Positions 33,765 through 47,700 of a stretch of DNA of 64,000 nucleotides are shown here, piece by piece (the stretch's first letter is position 1; the number at the start of each line of letters is the position of its first letter). The notes below the pieces were generated by a model that worked only from the letters and a program-made list of their open reading frames with translations, made no database searches and was not told the origin of the DNA. The position numbers were made by a program, and so were the translations under genes. The DNA comes from Aegilops tauschii subsp. strangulata. Taxonomy: Eukaryota; Streptophyta; Magnoliopsida; Poales; Poaceae. The stretch spans positions 157,791,148-157,855,147 of the forward strand of contig NC_053040.3 of assembly GCF_002575655.3 (NCBI RefSeq), read 5' to 3'.

Positions 33765-34346
33765 ATCAAACACATAGCTACTGGTACATACCCTTAGCCC
33801 CGAGGGTGAACTACTCCCTCCTCATCATGGAGATCGCCGGGATGATGAAGATGGCCACCGGTGAGGGTTCCCCCCCCTCCGGCAGGGTGCCGGAACAAGG
33901 TCCTGATTGGTTTTTGGTGGCTACAGAGGCTTGCGGCGGCGGAACTCCCGATCTATTCTGTTCCCTGAAGGTTTTAGGGTATATGGACATATATAGGCGA
34001 AAGAAGTAAGTCAGGGGAGCCACGAGGGGCCCATGAGGGTGGAGGGCGCGCCCCCTGCCTCGTGCTCTCCTCGTTGATCCCCTGACGTGCACTCCAAGTC
34101 TCCTGGATTGCTTTCTTTCCAAAAATAACTCTCCCGAAGGTTTCATTCCGTTTGGACTCCGTTTGATATTCCTTTTCTTCGAAACACTGAAACAAGGGAA
34201 AAAAGAGAAACTTGTACTGTGCTCTGGGTTAATAGGTTAGTCCCAAAAATAATATAAAAGTGTATAATAAACCCCATAAACATCCAAAACAGAAAATATA
34301 ATAGCATGGAACATTCAAAAATTATAGATACGTTGGAGACGTATCA

Positions 34347-36302
34347 GCATCCCCAAGCTTAATTCCTGCTCGTCCTCGAGTAGGTAAATGATAAAAACGG
34401 AATTTTTGATGTGGAATGCTACCTAACATATTTATCCATGTAATTCTCTTTATTGTGGCAAGAATATTCAGATCCATAAGATTCAAGACAAAAGTTTAAT
34501 ATTTACATAAAAATAATAATACTTCAAGCATACTAACAAAGCAATCATGTCTTCTGAAATAACATGGCCAAAGAAAGCTATCCCTACAAAATCATATAGT
34601 CTGGCTATGCTCTATCTTCATCACACAAAATATTTAAATCATGCACAACCCCGATGACAAGCCAAGCAATTGTTTCATACTTTGGACGTTCTCAAACTTT
34701 TTCAATCTTCACGCAATACATGAGCGCGAGCCATGGACATAGCACTATAGGTGGAATAGAATGGTGGTTGTGGAGAAGACAAAAAGGAGAAGATAGTCTC
34801 ACATCAACTAGGCGTATCAACTGGCTATGGAGATGCCCATTAATAGATATCAATGTGAGTGAGTAGGGATTGCCATGCAACGGATGCACTAGAGCTATAA
34901 GTATATGAAAGCTCAACAAAAGAAACTAAGTGGGTGTGCATCCAACTTGCTTGCTCACGAAGACCTAGGGCAATTTGAGGAAGCCCGTCATTGGAATATA
35001 CAAGCCAAGTTCTATAATGTAAAATTCCCACTAGTATATGAAAGTGACAACATAGGAGACTCTCTATCATGAAGATCATGGTGCTACTTTGAAGCACAAG
35101 TGTGGTAAAAGGATAGTAGCATTGCCCCTTCTCTCTTTTTCTCTCATTGTTTTTGTTTTTTTGGCCTTCTCTCTCTTTTTTTTGGCCTCTTTTTTTCGTC
35201 CAGAGTCTCATCCCGACTTGTGGGGGAATCAGAGTCTCCATCATCCTTTCCTCACTGGGACAATGCTCTAATAATGATGATCATCACACTTTTATTTACT
35301 TACAACTCAAGAATTACAAATCGATACTTAGAACAAAATATGACTCTATATCAATGCCTCCGGCGGTATACCGGGATGTGCAATGAATCAAGAGTGACAT
35401 GTATGAAAGAATTATGAACTGTGGCTTTGCCACAAATACGATGTCAACTACATGATCATGCAAAGCAATATGACAATGATGGAGCGTGTCATAATAAATG
35501 GAACGGTGGAAAGTTGCATGGCAATATATCTCGGAATGGCTATGGAAATGCCATAATAGGTAGGTATGGTGGCTGTTTTGAGGAAGGTATATGGTGGGTG
35601 TATGATACCGGTGAAAGGTGCGCGGTATTAGAGAGGCTAGTAATGGTGGAAGGGTGAGAGTGCGTATAATCCATGGACTCAACATTAGTCATAAAGAACT
35701 CACATACTTATTGCAAAAATCTATTAGTTATCGAAACAAAGTATTACGTGCATGCTCCTAGGGGGATAGATTGGTAGGAAAAGACCATCGCTCGTCCCCG
35801 ACCGCCACTCATAAGGAGGACAATCAATAAATAAATCATGCTTCGACTTCATCACATAACGGTTCACCATACGTGCATGCTACGGGAATCACAAACTTTA
35901 ACACAAGTATTTCTCAAATTCACAACTACTCAACTAGCATGACTCTAATATCACCATCTTCATATCTCAAAACAATCATATAGAATCACATAGTATTCAA
36001 TGCACTTTATATGAGAGTTTTTATTATATCCCTCTTTGATGCCCATCATATTAGGACTAAATTCATAACCAAAGCAAATTACCATGCTGTTTAGGACTCT
36101 CAAAATAATATAAGTGAAGCATGAGAGTTCATATATTTCTTCAAAATAAATCCACCGCCGTGCTCTAAAAGATATAAGTGAAGCACTAGAGCAAACAACA
36201 AACTACTCCGAAAGATACAAGTGAAGATCAATGAGTAGTCAAATAATTATGCAACTATGTGAAGAATCTCTAACATTTAAGAATTTCAGATCTTGATACT
36301 GT
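34347..36302 (-). mobile_element. Element C internal domain, part 1
   Basis: AT-rich DNA without any gag or pol motif on either strand. It continues after element B at 63682, because B's flanks here (ACTGT) and there (ACTTT) form a near-perfect duplication. The element appears non-autonomous. Confidence 0.7.
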
Positions 36303-39300
36303 TGTCACATCCTAGTTAGTTCATGCATTAGAGTGTTGCATCATGTCTACATTTCACAGAAACCTGAAATGGGGATGCCAGAAACCCCCAGCACCCCCCT
36401 GGAACAACTAGGGTTTACTAAAATTCTTTTCAATGAACCTGAAATGCCCTCCATAAATGTTCACCACCTTTGGTCTTGGCTAAAACCTCTGCCAAAAATG
36501 GTTTCATATTTTTGGAGGCCATCTTGGATTTTTGCACAAGCCATAAGTATTTGCATTTGGGCATTTTAAATGCTATAAATATTTTCAAATGCCCAAATAA
36601 TCTTGAAGGTATTTTTAGGCTGTTGGGAATAATCTCAAAGGTGCCCCAGAATATTTTCAGGATTTTTCCAAATGAAATAGTATTTTTACTATTTCAAAAC
36701 ACAGTACAGAAATAAATAAAAAGAGAAAAGAATAGAAGGCAGAGAAACTTACCTGGCAGCCCACCTGGCGGCCCAGCACTGTGCTGGCCCGCGCCAGTCA
36801 GCTGCCTGCTCTCGCTAGAGCAGGCAGAGAGGTGACGCCGGCGAGCGCGAGCTCGCCACCGCGCCACCTGCTTGCCGCCCTCGCCGCGGATGACCTGGCC
36901 GACCTCCCTCGACGCGCCCCGAGCCCCTGGACATCGCCATTCTCCCCCATCGCCTCTCCCTCGCCTTCTTCCCACCATGGCCGACGCCGCCGCGGCCACC
37001 TCACCGGAGTAGCCGCGCCCACCGTCGACCTCGCGCCGTACCACCGTGTCCTACAGCACCGTTGTTGCCCACTCCTTCGAGCAAGCCGAGCCCCGAGCGC
37101 TCGGTTGCCCCGAAGCTCCGCCACCGACCTCGCCTTCACCGCTCACCGTCGGAGATCCCCTCCGCCGTCGCCACTGCTACAGCTCGTCTCCGACCTCGCC
37201 GCCTGCTCCGTCGCAATCGCCGTGAGCATGGCCACCTTCCCATCCTCTCCTCTCTCTCTCTCGAGCTCTGTAGCCACCGCACGAAGCTCACCCATACGCG
37301 CCGCCGCACGAGCTCGTCGCCGACGAGGCTCCAGCCATCCAACGGCCACACCACCGTAGCCATTAGCTTCACCGCAACGCCAGGAACCCGTAGCACCCTC
37401 GCACGTTCCTCGCCGTGCTCTCTAGCTACGGTTTCAACCACGCCCGTACCCCGGCAGCCGCACGGCTCGTCGCCGGCGTCGATTCCGGCGACCCCGAGCT
37501 CCACTACCACCACCAGTCGACGCGGCTCGCCCCCAGCTACACGTAGGTACTCTCCGCCGTCCTTTTGGTCGCCGGAGGAGGGAACCCGCACTCCACCGCC
37601 GCGTCTGGACGTCGCCGGCGGCTAAACGCCGGCGAGTCAGCGTGGTTTGACCACGGGTTGACCCCCCAGGGTCACTGACAAGTGGGGCCCGCCTGCTAAA
37701 TAAATCTGGGTTAGAGTTAAAACTAATTCTAAATAACTAATTACCTAACAGTGACACTGACACAGGGGACCCACACGTCAGGTTTGACCTGGACGACCCC
37801 GTTGACTTGCTGACGTCACACTGACGTCAGGCTGAAATTCCAGAAATTATCACAAACTTCAAAAAATCATAGAAAATAATCTATAGCTCAGAATGAAAAG
37901 ATTTATATATGAAAAATGATCAGAAAAATCCATTCTATCCATCTGTACTGGTTTCATGCATGATTAAGCAAGTTAACCTACTGTTTTATACAGAACAAGA
38001 TAAAGCATTAATATGGGCCATTCATGAACTTGGAATTTGAATCTTTGATTCAAATTAGTCCAAACCCATCTGGTCTTAGTTGCATTAGCCCAACACATCC
38101 ATCTTGCCATGTCTCATGCATGCATCATATTGTTGCACTTGCTTGGTGTTGATTGTGCTTCGGTATGCTCATCGTGGTAGGTCCTGCCTCCGAGGATATT
38201 CACGAGTATCCAACTGAAGGGCAGTATCCCACCACCACTCCGTCAGGCAAGCAACCCATTGATCATTTCGATACAAACCCATCTTCTCGCTTCTGCTCTC
38301 GTTTACTGCATTAAGACAACACGATTCAAACTGCTGTGTGTTGCGGTAGTTGAACCCACTTTCCTTTGCATGACCTGTCATTGCCACAGTAACTAGATGA
38401 AACCCACTAGCATGTGTAGGAGTTGATTGAGCCATGTTGTGTGTTCCTACAATGCTATGCTTGCTATGCTTAGAGTTGTGTCAGGTCTGGCTCATCAGGG
38501 TGATGAACTAGAGTGAAAGTGTGTGTGTCGGTAAAGGGAGTAAAGTGTTGAATACGATTTGGTAAAGGTATCGATGGGAGGCCATGTAGGAGTACATGGT
38601 GGGTTGTTTCATTGAGACCGTCCCTAAGAACTGAGATCTGTATGCGTGATTTAAGATTCAGCTACTACTACACATTGGGCCCGAAACCAATGGACCCCCT
38701 CGGCTTCTTATTCACCCTTGTCCTCTGTCCAGGAGTTGCACGTAGTTTCTGGTGTTTGTAGTAAGCTGGAGGCCATGGACAGCGCTGACCAAGGGGTGGG
38801 CTGTGATGTGGTAGGCTCGTGGCACGGTGTACCGAGTCGCCCATTTGGTGTCCGGGAACCCTGCACACATCGTTTGGGGCCGTATGTGGAAACCTCGGCC
38901 GGACTCCCTGCAGATGGAACCTAAATAGGCGATAAACCTGGACTAGAGACTCGAGTGTTTAGGTAGGCTGTGGCCGACACCCACGTTGGGCTTCCGCTTG
39001 AAGGTTGCCGAGTACACGTCGTGTAGCGACGATAAGTGGTGAGAGCGTGTGTGACGAAGTACACCCCTGCAGGGTATGAAACTATTCGAATAGCCGCGTC
39101 CGCGGTAAAGGACTACTTGGTCGCTTATGCAGTTCATAGACAAGTAAATGGATACTACTAAAAGCCTCAAGATAAGTGTGAGTACCGCGGATGGCCCTCT
39201 CGTTGGATGACGAGGGAGGATCCACGGTGGAGTATTGAGATGGTGATTAGTGGACTCGTGTGCGAAAACTATTTCACAAGTGGTGTATCGTAGGATAGCT

Positions 39301-40328
39301 TAGCCAAGAGTCAAAGCTGGCTTGCTGCAATAACCCCACTACCTTCTTGAGAATGAACATGTATAGTAGGATCTGTTGTAAGACTTGCTGAGTACCTTTG
39401 TACTCATGTTGCTTTAATTACTGTTTTCAGACGACAACACCGCCCCTTCTGACGGGTTCTACGTAGAACTCGACGACGACGAGTGACGCGCCACCCAGGT
39501 GGTGATCTAGGCTTGTGAAGGGCCTATGTAGATAGACAGGCTTTGTCAAGCCTTCTTTCTTTCTAGTGTCTGTACCCAGACAGTTTGCTTCCGCATGTGC
39601 TTGTATGATTGTATGACTTGAGTGTCGGGTCATGTGACCCCTATCTGTATGAACAAGTTATGTAAGGCTCTCCGGAGCCCTTTAAATAAAGTACTTGAGT
39701 TGTAGAGTTTTGTTGTGATGCCATGTTGTATTTGCACATATCGAGCATATTGTGTGTATGTTTGAAATGCTTGGTATGTGTGGGATCCGACAATCTAGTT
39801 GTTTATCTTTAGCAGCCTCTCTTATGGGGAAATGTAGTCTGGTGCCTCCTTGAGCCATAGTAGTCCGCTACAGCCCGGTTCACCGGAGTCCTGCTAGCCC
39901 AGCACTACTGCTCTGGACACCTGACTGGCCGGCATGTGAATCATATCGTTCCTGTGTCTGTCCCTTTGGGGAAATGTCACGCGGTGACATCCGGAGTCCT
40001 GCCTAGCCTGCTACAGCCCGGGTTCCCGGAGTCCTGTTAGCCCAGTGCTACAGCCCGGACTCACACGCTGCTGACCGACATGTTCGATGTTGATTCATGT
40101 ATGCCTGTCCCCATACGTTAGTGCCGCTTTGGGTTCACGACTAGCCATGTCGGCCCAGGTTCTCTGTCATATGGATGCTAGCGACATTATCATATACGTG
40201 AGCCAAAAGGCACAAACGGTCCCGGGCCATGGTAAGGCGACACCCGTGGGAGTACCGTGCGTGAGGCCGCAATGTTATATGAGGTGTTACAGGCTAGATC
40301 GGTGTGATTTGGAATCGGGGTCCTGACA
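36303..40328 (+). repeat. 5' LTR of element B
   Basis: Length is 4026 bp, TGTCACATCC to GGTCCTGACA. It lacks about 45 bp present in the 3' LTR (near 61149-61193), and otherwise differs by scattered substitutions of about 1% in the parts compared by eye. An AATAAA (39685-39690) may be the polyadenylation signal; in the 3' LTR it is mutated (AATGAA). Long GC-rich frames at 36781-37625 are LTR sequence, not genes. Confidence 0.92.
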
Positions 40329-40332
40329 GCGT

Positions 40333-40345
40333 TGGCATCAGAGCC
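40333..40345 (+). promoter_or_regulatory. Primer-binding site of element B
   Basis: TGGCATCAGAGCC lies four bases after the LTR, one base different from the usual initiator-Met tRNA complement TGGTATCAGAGCC. Confidence 0.85.
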
Positions 40346-40766
40346 GGACTGCCTGTAGGTGCGATAAGCCAAACTGGTCGATGTCGAGTCTAGAAATGCT
40401 TTAGTTATATGTAGGGGAATTGATTGTGGGAGGGAACGTAAGGTGCTTTTACTCCTTTACCTCATGCCCTCTGATCTGAGTCATACTCTTCTCATTCTAC
40501 GCGGGTTAAGGACTAGGCTCTCTCCTCTCTATCAGGTTCACGTGTTACTAGTCCGTAGTAACTTATAGGATTGTTGGTTCCATGCTTCGGTTCAGTTTCT
40601 ATTACCTTGGTATGTTGTCGGTTGAACCAGAACCTTGACATGATGTTGTTGAGTGGTATTGCAAACTGTTGCGAATGTCTCAAATCCTTTTTCGAGCATT
40701 TACAACCGTTATGTTGTCCAAATTCTCCTAGAAATACTAATGCCTTGCATTATTTCGTGCTTTCAG

Positions 40767-41540
40767 ATGGCCACCCGTTCCCAGAACCAAGTGGTTCGTC
40801 TGACCCGGTGCATCGGCGTACCTGGTCACACGGCCATGTTGGTCCGAGTGATGGTTGAGACAGGCTATCGTTGGTATCCCGAGTATACCGTCGAGGAGCA
40901 GTTCCGAGACTTTAATCAAAGTCAATATCTTTGCACCGTCAGGATTTACCCATCCTACCCTGGAGCCACTGAACCCCTCCATTGCTCTTATGGACTTGGG
41001 GTTACTGTCGAGATGTCCGTGCAGGACGCAGCTTACTCAATGATGACTATCATGCGAGCCAGAACTGCCTTGCTTCAGAACACCGACTTCTGCTATATGC
41101 CAGCAGCACTCCCTGGGGCACAGGGGTACTATCAGGCCACTTACTGTGATTCTACCCATGAGGGCTCACTACTCTGTACCACCACCGAGATGCTTGAGGA
41201 TAAGGACCGTGAGAATCGTGCCTTGCGAATGGAGCTCTTTAATGCTCGTGCTGATCACTGGGCCACCCTGACACGGTTTGCACCTGCCGTGCAAGCTGGG
41301 TTTATGGACATGAGGGACATATACCCCGTGCGATCTGGTCTGCCAGAATGTATGGAATGGCGTGATGTAGGAGGCATCACCCCTCCTCGTGGACCCCGTC
41401 TGCCACCATTTGTTGGACCAAGGCCACACCCGAGTCCCTATGGACCGCAGGCTCCACAGGACCGTCTGTTTCCGGATGATCATGTTCAGCTCCCAGGACA
41501 TGGCGGTGACTTCTATGAGGATTACTACGGGGACGTCTGA
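40767..41540 (+). CDS. Element B extra ORF upstream of gag (conserved, unknown function)
   Basis: This is a 257-residue open frame between PBS and gag. Its start codon follows a splice-acceptor-like TTTCGTGCTTTCAG. It has a clear relative at the same place in element D (53167-53925). Both share a GYRW-PEYTV-E segment, DFNQ-QY, a G-GVT segment followed by V-DAAY, a GYY-A-Y segment, an R-NRALR-E helix, and a proline-rich C-terminus with a GG-P motif. No known domain, signal peptide or membrane segment is recognised. Conservation between two diverged elements suggests a selected function. It is out of frame with, and separate from, gag (41887). Confidence 0.85.
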   Translation: MATRSQNQVVRLTRCIGVPGHTAMLVRVMVETGYRWYPEYTVEEQFRDFNQSQYLCTVRIYPSYPGATEPLHCSYGLGVTVEMSVQDAAYSMMTIMRARTALLQNTDFCYMPAALPGAQGYYQATYCDSTHEGSLLCTTTEMLEDKDRENRALRMELFNARADHWATLTRFAPAVQAGFMDMRDIYPVRSGLPECMEWRDVGGITPPRGPRLPPFVGPRPHPSPYGPQAPQDRLFPDDHVQLPGHGGDFYEDYYGDV

Positions 41541-41886
41541 GTTGGTAGTAGTTCTACTAGTAATGTAACAGTTGTAATCTCCACAGTCCTGCGTGTCTTG
41601 TGGGATACGACTTGGTGTGTATCACGTTCCGGAGGTGTAGAAAAAAATAATGTATAGGAGCTTGGAATGCCTCTGATGAGATGTATCGTCTTTCATCGTA
41701 GTTGTACCTTAGCCTGGGCTTGTACTAAACTATGTATGGCGTGTATGACCATTGGTGTATGTATGTAGCTATGCTACCATGTCATACTGATGGTCATCTC
41801 TGCATTCCGTGTTATCCATTACATTCCGCTTTTCCCTATCAAGATTTAGCCATCCTCGTCTAAACCGCTGCTTTGTTTCTCCTAGG

Positions 41887-44710
41887 ATGGTTAACACCCG
41901 CAACAACCCTGCTGTCCAGGCGCAGGATGAAGCCAATGCAGCCAGGGCGGAGGATCTGCCCCAACCGCCTTCACTAGCCGAAGTTATGCTGGAGGCAGAA
42001 AGAAACAAGCGTGAGACTAACCGCTTGCTAGAGCGAATTGAGCAGAATACTGCACGTCACCAGAGGAACGACCTGGTGTCCATCAATGACTTTATCAAGC
42101 TGTACCCACCGAAGTTCAACCACTCCGTCGAGCCCCTTGATGCAGATGATTGGCTTCGCAACATCACCCACAAGCTACGTTCTGCCAACGTAGCCGAAGC
42201 TGATAAGGTTACCTACGCTGCCTATCACCTCGAAGGCCCTGCTAGCCTTTGGTGGGAGAACTTTGAGGCTATGCGCCCGGCTGGCCAAATCACTACTTGG
42301 GCTGAATTCAGTGAGGCTTTCCGTGAGCATCACATTCCGGAGGGTCTCATGGATCGTAAGCGGGAGGAATTCTGCAACTTCACCCAAGGCAGACTGACCG
42401 TGGATGCATACAGCCGTGAGTTTGGAAATCTAGCACGCTATGCTCCTGAAGAGGTATCCACCGACGCCAAGAAGCAGGCAAGGTTCCGCAAGGGACTTAG
42501 CCCCGAGCTTCGCCGTGATCTCCGTCTGCATGAGTGCACCTCTTTCCAGAAGTTGGTCAATAAGGCCATCAGTGCCGAGACAGGACAAACTGACTATGAC
42601 GCTACACGCAAGCACTCTCGTGATTTTGGTTCCTCATCTGGCTCCGGACCCCAGAAGCGCCGGGTCTGGATTCCAAATACTGCTCTGCCACCCAGGTTCA
42701 CTCCGAGGCCATCCTTCGAGGCGCCTCGCCCCAACCAGCAGCATGCACCGCCCAAGGTTTATGGTGGCCCCGCTGCTAATGCTGCTCCACGCCCCAATAT
42801 TGTGACATGCTTCAAGTGTGGAGAAACGGGTCACTATCTGCGCGAGTGCCCCCGAAACAACCTCAATCAACCTGGACAGTCCGTTGGCCGTGGTAAGCCA
42901 GCAGGAAAGACTTACTACGCCAAGCTAGCCACCACTGCACGTGGCCATGTCAACTATGTTTCAGCTGAAGAAACTCATGAGGATCCCAACGTCGTCCTTT
43001 GTACGCTCCTTGTTAATTGCCATCCGGCAACTGTTCTTTTCGATACTGGAGCATCTCATTCATTTATCTCTGAGAGCTATGCTCGATTACACAACACCAC
43101 ATTCTGCGACATGCCCACTTCCATGGTAATCCAAACCCCTGGTTCTAAGTGGCAAACCTCTAAGATAAGCCATGGCAATGAAATTCTTGTTGACAGACTG
43201 GTCTTCCTTGCATCACTAATAGCTCTCAAGTCCTCGGACATAAACATCATCTTGGGTATGGACTGGATGTCAGCCCATTATGCTAAAATTGATTGCTCTA
43301 CTAGCACTGTTCAACTTACCCATCCGTCGGGCAAGACAGTCAATGTTTTGATCCGAGTGTCTAAGCGTCAGCTCTACTCATTAAATGCCAACCCTCTTCC
43401 AGACCTCGAAGATGTGCCGGTAGTCCGTGACTTCCCGGATGTCTTCCCTGAAGAACTGCCAGGTATCCCACCTGACAGGGATGTTGAGTTCGTGATAGAC
43501 CTCGTTCCAGGAACCGTCCCAATCTCTAGAAGACCCTATAAGATGGCACCCCTAGAGCTAGCCGAGCTTAAGAAACAACTCGATGAGTCCTTGAAAAAGG
43601 GTTTCATCCGTCCTAGTTCTTCTCCGTGGGCTTGCCCCGTCCTCTTCGTCAAGAAGAAGGATGGTACGGATCGGATGGTTGTAGATTACCGACCTGTCAA
43701 CCTAGTCACAATCAAGAACAAGTATCCGCTTCCCAGGATCAACGACCTGTATGATCAGCTCGCTGGATCCTTAGTCTTCTCTAAAATGGATTTGAGGTTG
43801 GGCTACCATCAAATCAAAATCAAGAACGGGGACATTCCTAAAACGGCCTTTGTTACTCGTTATGGCCAATACGAGTATACAGTCATGTCCTTCGGGTTAA
43901 CCAATGCTCCAGCCACCTTCTCTCGGTTAATGAACTCAATCTTCATGGAGTATTTGGATAAATTCGTCGTAGTATACCTCGATGATATACTCATCTACTC
44001 CAAGAACGAGGCAGAACATGCCGAGCATCTAAGGCTAGTACTAACGAAACTTCGAGAGCATCGCCTTTATGCTAAATTCTCCAAGTGTGAATTCTGGTTG
44101 CCAGAAGTGACCTACCTAGGCCACGTGATCTCTGGTAAAGGTATTGCTGTCAATCTCGAGCGAGTTCAAGCCATCCTTGACTGGACTCCCCCTGAAACGG
44201 TTAAACAAGTTCAGAGTTTCCTTGGCTTAGCGAGCTACTGCCGTCGCTTCGTCGAGAACTTCTCCAAGGTTGCTAAACCTCTAACCGAACTCCTCAAGAA
44301 AGATAAAAAGTTCGAGTGGACCCCACAGTGCGAGTTCAGCTTTCAGGAACTGAAAAGATGCCTGACATCTGCCCCCGTACTCGTACCACCAGATTTTTCT
44401 AAGGACTTTGTTATCTATTGCGACGCCTCGCGACAAGGACTAGGTTGCATACTCATGCAAGACCGTCATGTGATTGCCTACGCTTCCCGACAGTTGCGTC
44501 CACATGAGGATAATTATCCCACACATGATCTAGAGCTTGCAGCCGTAGTCCTTGCACTCAAAACATGGCGACATTACCTTCTCGGTAATCGTTGCGAGAT
44601 TTTCACCGACCACCAGAGTCTGAAATACATCTTCACCCAGCCGGATTTGAATCTCAGGCAAAGACGTTGGGTCGAGTTGATCTCAGACTACGACTTAGAA
44701 ATAACTTACA
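41887..44710 (+). CDS. Element B gag-pol, part 1 (gag, PR, RT, RNase H)
   Basis: ATG 41887 follows TTTCTCCTAGG. The gag capsid-like region includes WLRNI and LWW-NF segments (residues about 80-125). A CCHC knuckle ([14 protein letters not shown]) is at residues 308-321. Protease has LFDTGAS at about 384-390. RT has YLDDIL at about 697. RNase H begins with YCDAS at about 845 and includes HDLELAA and TDHQSLKY. No stop or frameshift is seen. The frame is cut by element D at 44711 after the RNase H domain, and a stop lies just inside D. The rest is at 57971-59627. Confidence 0.95.
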
Positions 44711-47700
44711 TGTGACGCCCCCGATTTGACCGTACACTAATCATGCACGCAAATGTGTACGACCAAGATCAGGGACTCACGGGAAGATATCACAACACAA
44801 CTCTAAAACATAAATAAGTCATACAAGCATCATAATACAAGCCAGGGGCCTCGAGGGCTCGAATACAAGTGCTCGATCACAGACGAGTCAGCGGAAGCAA
44901 CAATATCTGAGTACAGACATAAGTTAAACAAGTTTGCCTTAAGAAGGCTAGCACAAACTGGGATACAGATCGAACGAGGCGCAGGCCTCCTGCCTGGGAT
45001 CCTCCTAACTACTCCTGATCGTCGTCAGCGGGCTGCACGTAGTAGTAGGCACCTCCAGTGTCGGAAGTGTCGTCGTCGACGGTGGCGTCTGACTCCTGGA
45101 CTCCAACATCTGGTTGCGACAACCAGATAGAAAGGAAAGGGGGAAAAGAGGGAGAGAAGCAACCGTGAGTACTCATCCAAAGTACTCGCAAGCAAGGAGC
45201 TATACTACATATGCATGGGTATATGTGTAAAGGGGCATATCAGTGGACTGAACTGCAGAATGCCAGAATAAAAGGGGGATAGCTAGTCCTGTCGAAGACT
45301 ACGCTTCTGGCAGCCTCCATCTTGCAGCATGTAGAAGAGAGTAGATTGAAGTCCTCCAAGTAGCATCGCATAGCATAATCCTACCCGGCGATCCCCTCCT
45401 CGTCGCCCTGTTAGAGAGCGATCACCGGGTTGTATCTGGCACTTGGAAGGGTGTATTTTATTCAGTATCCAGTTCTAGTTGTCATAAGGTCAAGGTACAA
45501 CTCCGGGTCGTCCTTTTACCGAGGGACACGGCTATTCGAATAGATAAACTTCCCTGCAGGGGTGCACCACATAACCCAACACGCTCGATCCCATTTGGCC
45601 GGACACACTTTTCTGGGTCATGCCCGGCCTCGTAAGATCAACGCGTTGCAGCCCCACCTAAGCACAACAGAGCGGTCAGCACGCCGGTCTAACCCTATTT
45701 TGCACGCAGGGGTCTGGGCCCATCGCCCTATGCACACCTGCACGTTGCGTACGCGGCCAGAAGCAGACCTAGCCTAGTGGCGTTCCAGTCCAATCCGGCG
45801 CGCGCCACTCAGTCGCTGACGTCAAGAAGGCTTCGGCTGATACCACGACGCCGGGATACCCATAACTACTCCCGCGTAGATGGTTAGTGCGTATAGACCA
45901 AATGGCCAGACTCAGATCAAATACCAAGATCTCGTTAAGCGTGTTAAGTATCCGCGAACGCCGACCAGGGCCAGGCCCACCTCTCACCTAGGCGGTCTCA
46001 ACCTGCCCTGTCGCTCTGCCACAAAGATCCACTTGCGGGTACTCCTACGAGCCGACCCGACTTTAGTCATCACATGTGTCATGTATGTAGTATATAAGTA
46101 TATACCCGTGATCACCGCCTAGGTGATCACGACCCGATAGTATAGCACAGCAGACGGACAAGAATGTAGGGCCACTGATGGAAATCTAGCATCCTATACT
46201 AAGCATGTAGGATTGCAGGTAAAGGTATCAACAGTAGTAGCAAGGATAGGCTATGCATCAGGATAGGATATCGGAAAACAGTAACATGCTACACTACTCT
46301 AATGCAAGCAGTATAGAGAAGAATAGGCGATATCTGGTGATCAAGGGGGGGGGGCTTGCCTGGTTGCTCTGGCAAGTAGGAGGGGTCGTCGACTCCGTAG
46401 TCGAACTGGGCAGCAGCAGTGTCGGTCTCGTAGTCTACCGGAGAGAAGAGGGGGGAAGAAACAGTAAATACAATGCAAACATAAGCATGACGATGCGTGA
46501 CATGACAATGAGCGGTGCTAGGTGTGCCCTAACGCGACAGTAGGTGGTACCGGCGAAGGGGGGGAACATCCGGGAGGTATTCCCGATGTTTCGCGTTTTC
46601 GGACAGACGGACCGGAGGGGGAAAGTTGCTAGTTTGATAGGTTAGGGAGGTGTGGTGGACGAACGGACTGCGTATTCGGATTCGTCTCGTCGTTCTGAGC
46701 AACTTTCATATAGAAAACATTTTCATCCGAGTTACGGTTTAAAAGATATGAATTTTCAAAGATTATTTGAATTTCTGGAATTATTTAATTAACAAAAAAG
46801 GGATATGACGTCAGCATGACGTATGAGTGACGTCAGCGGTCAACAGTCCGGTTGACTGGTCAAAACTGACACGGGGGACCCACCTGTCATAGACAGTGGG
46901 TTAACAGAAGATTAAACTAATTAATATTTAGTTAATTAACTACTGGGCCCACCTGTCAGTGAGTGATTAGATTAATTAATTATTTTTATTTATAAAACAT
47001 TTTCCTTTTCTTTCTTTTTTTCTTTTTGCGGCGGGGCCCGCATGTCAGTGCCTGGGCCTGCCCAGTCAGCACGTTGACTGGGTGGACCCAGTCAACAGGG
47101 CCCACGGGCCCACTGGCAGTGGCACTGGGGGGGGGGCCCAGGCCAGCCACGTCGGCGGCCGGCGCCGGAGCGACTCCGACGAGCCAAACGCGGCGGCGCG
47201 GCTCGGGAGGGGCGCGGGTTTCACGCACAGGGGGTCTGCGGGGTCGTGGCGGGGCGCGTTCGACGCGGCTCGGCGCCGCGCGTCCAACGGTGGTGGCCGG
47301 AGGGGCTGGAACGGGCGGGGGCGAGCGCTTCGAGCTCGCCGGCGGCGAGGTGCTTCGGGCGAGCAACGGCAACGTTGGTTCGGCGCGAGATCGGGCAAGC
47401 GGAGGAGCTGGGGAGCATCTACGTGCGGTGGGGAGTGCTGCGGGCTTGAGCCCATGACCAAAAGGTCACCGGAGACCCGCCGGCGGCGAGCTCCGCGGCG
47501 CGGCGTTCGGGCGCGCGCGGGGAAGAAGCTAGGGGGCGCGCGAGAGAGAAAGGACAGGGGAGGAGGGGGGAGAGGCTCACCGCGCGGCACACGGAGGCCG
47601 GTGAGAGCTTAGGAGCAGTAGGTCGGCGCTGGGGAAGAAGGGGGTCGCCGGCGTCCGAAGTTGAAGACGAGCTCGGGGAGGCCATTGCAGTGGCTCCGAG

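Larger units (their letters stand above)
31069..34346 (-). mobile_element. Element C: 3' LTR, minus strand, split by a CACTA element
   Basis: On the minus strand the LTR begins TGATACGTCTCC at 34346 and ends GTAGTAGACATCA at 31069. The PPT AAGCTTGGGGATGC lies just outside its start. Removing the CACTA element and one TSD leaves about 1671 bp. A minus-strand CTATATATG (33988-33997) is the likely TATA box. This terminus pair is very common in wheat intergenic DNA. The 5 bp to the left are ATACA; the partner is outside the window. Confidence 0.8.

Noticed and set aside
35089..35685. Small frames with hydrophobic stretches
   Set aside because: AT-rich noncoding interior of element C; T-run translations, no start or domain support.
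36781..37625. Long overlapping frames in GC-rich DNA on both strands (also 60218-60940)
   Set aside because: Same sequence in both LTRs of B, low-complexity Ser/Pro/Arg composition, several frames open at once: a product of high GC, not a gene.
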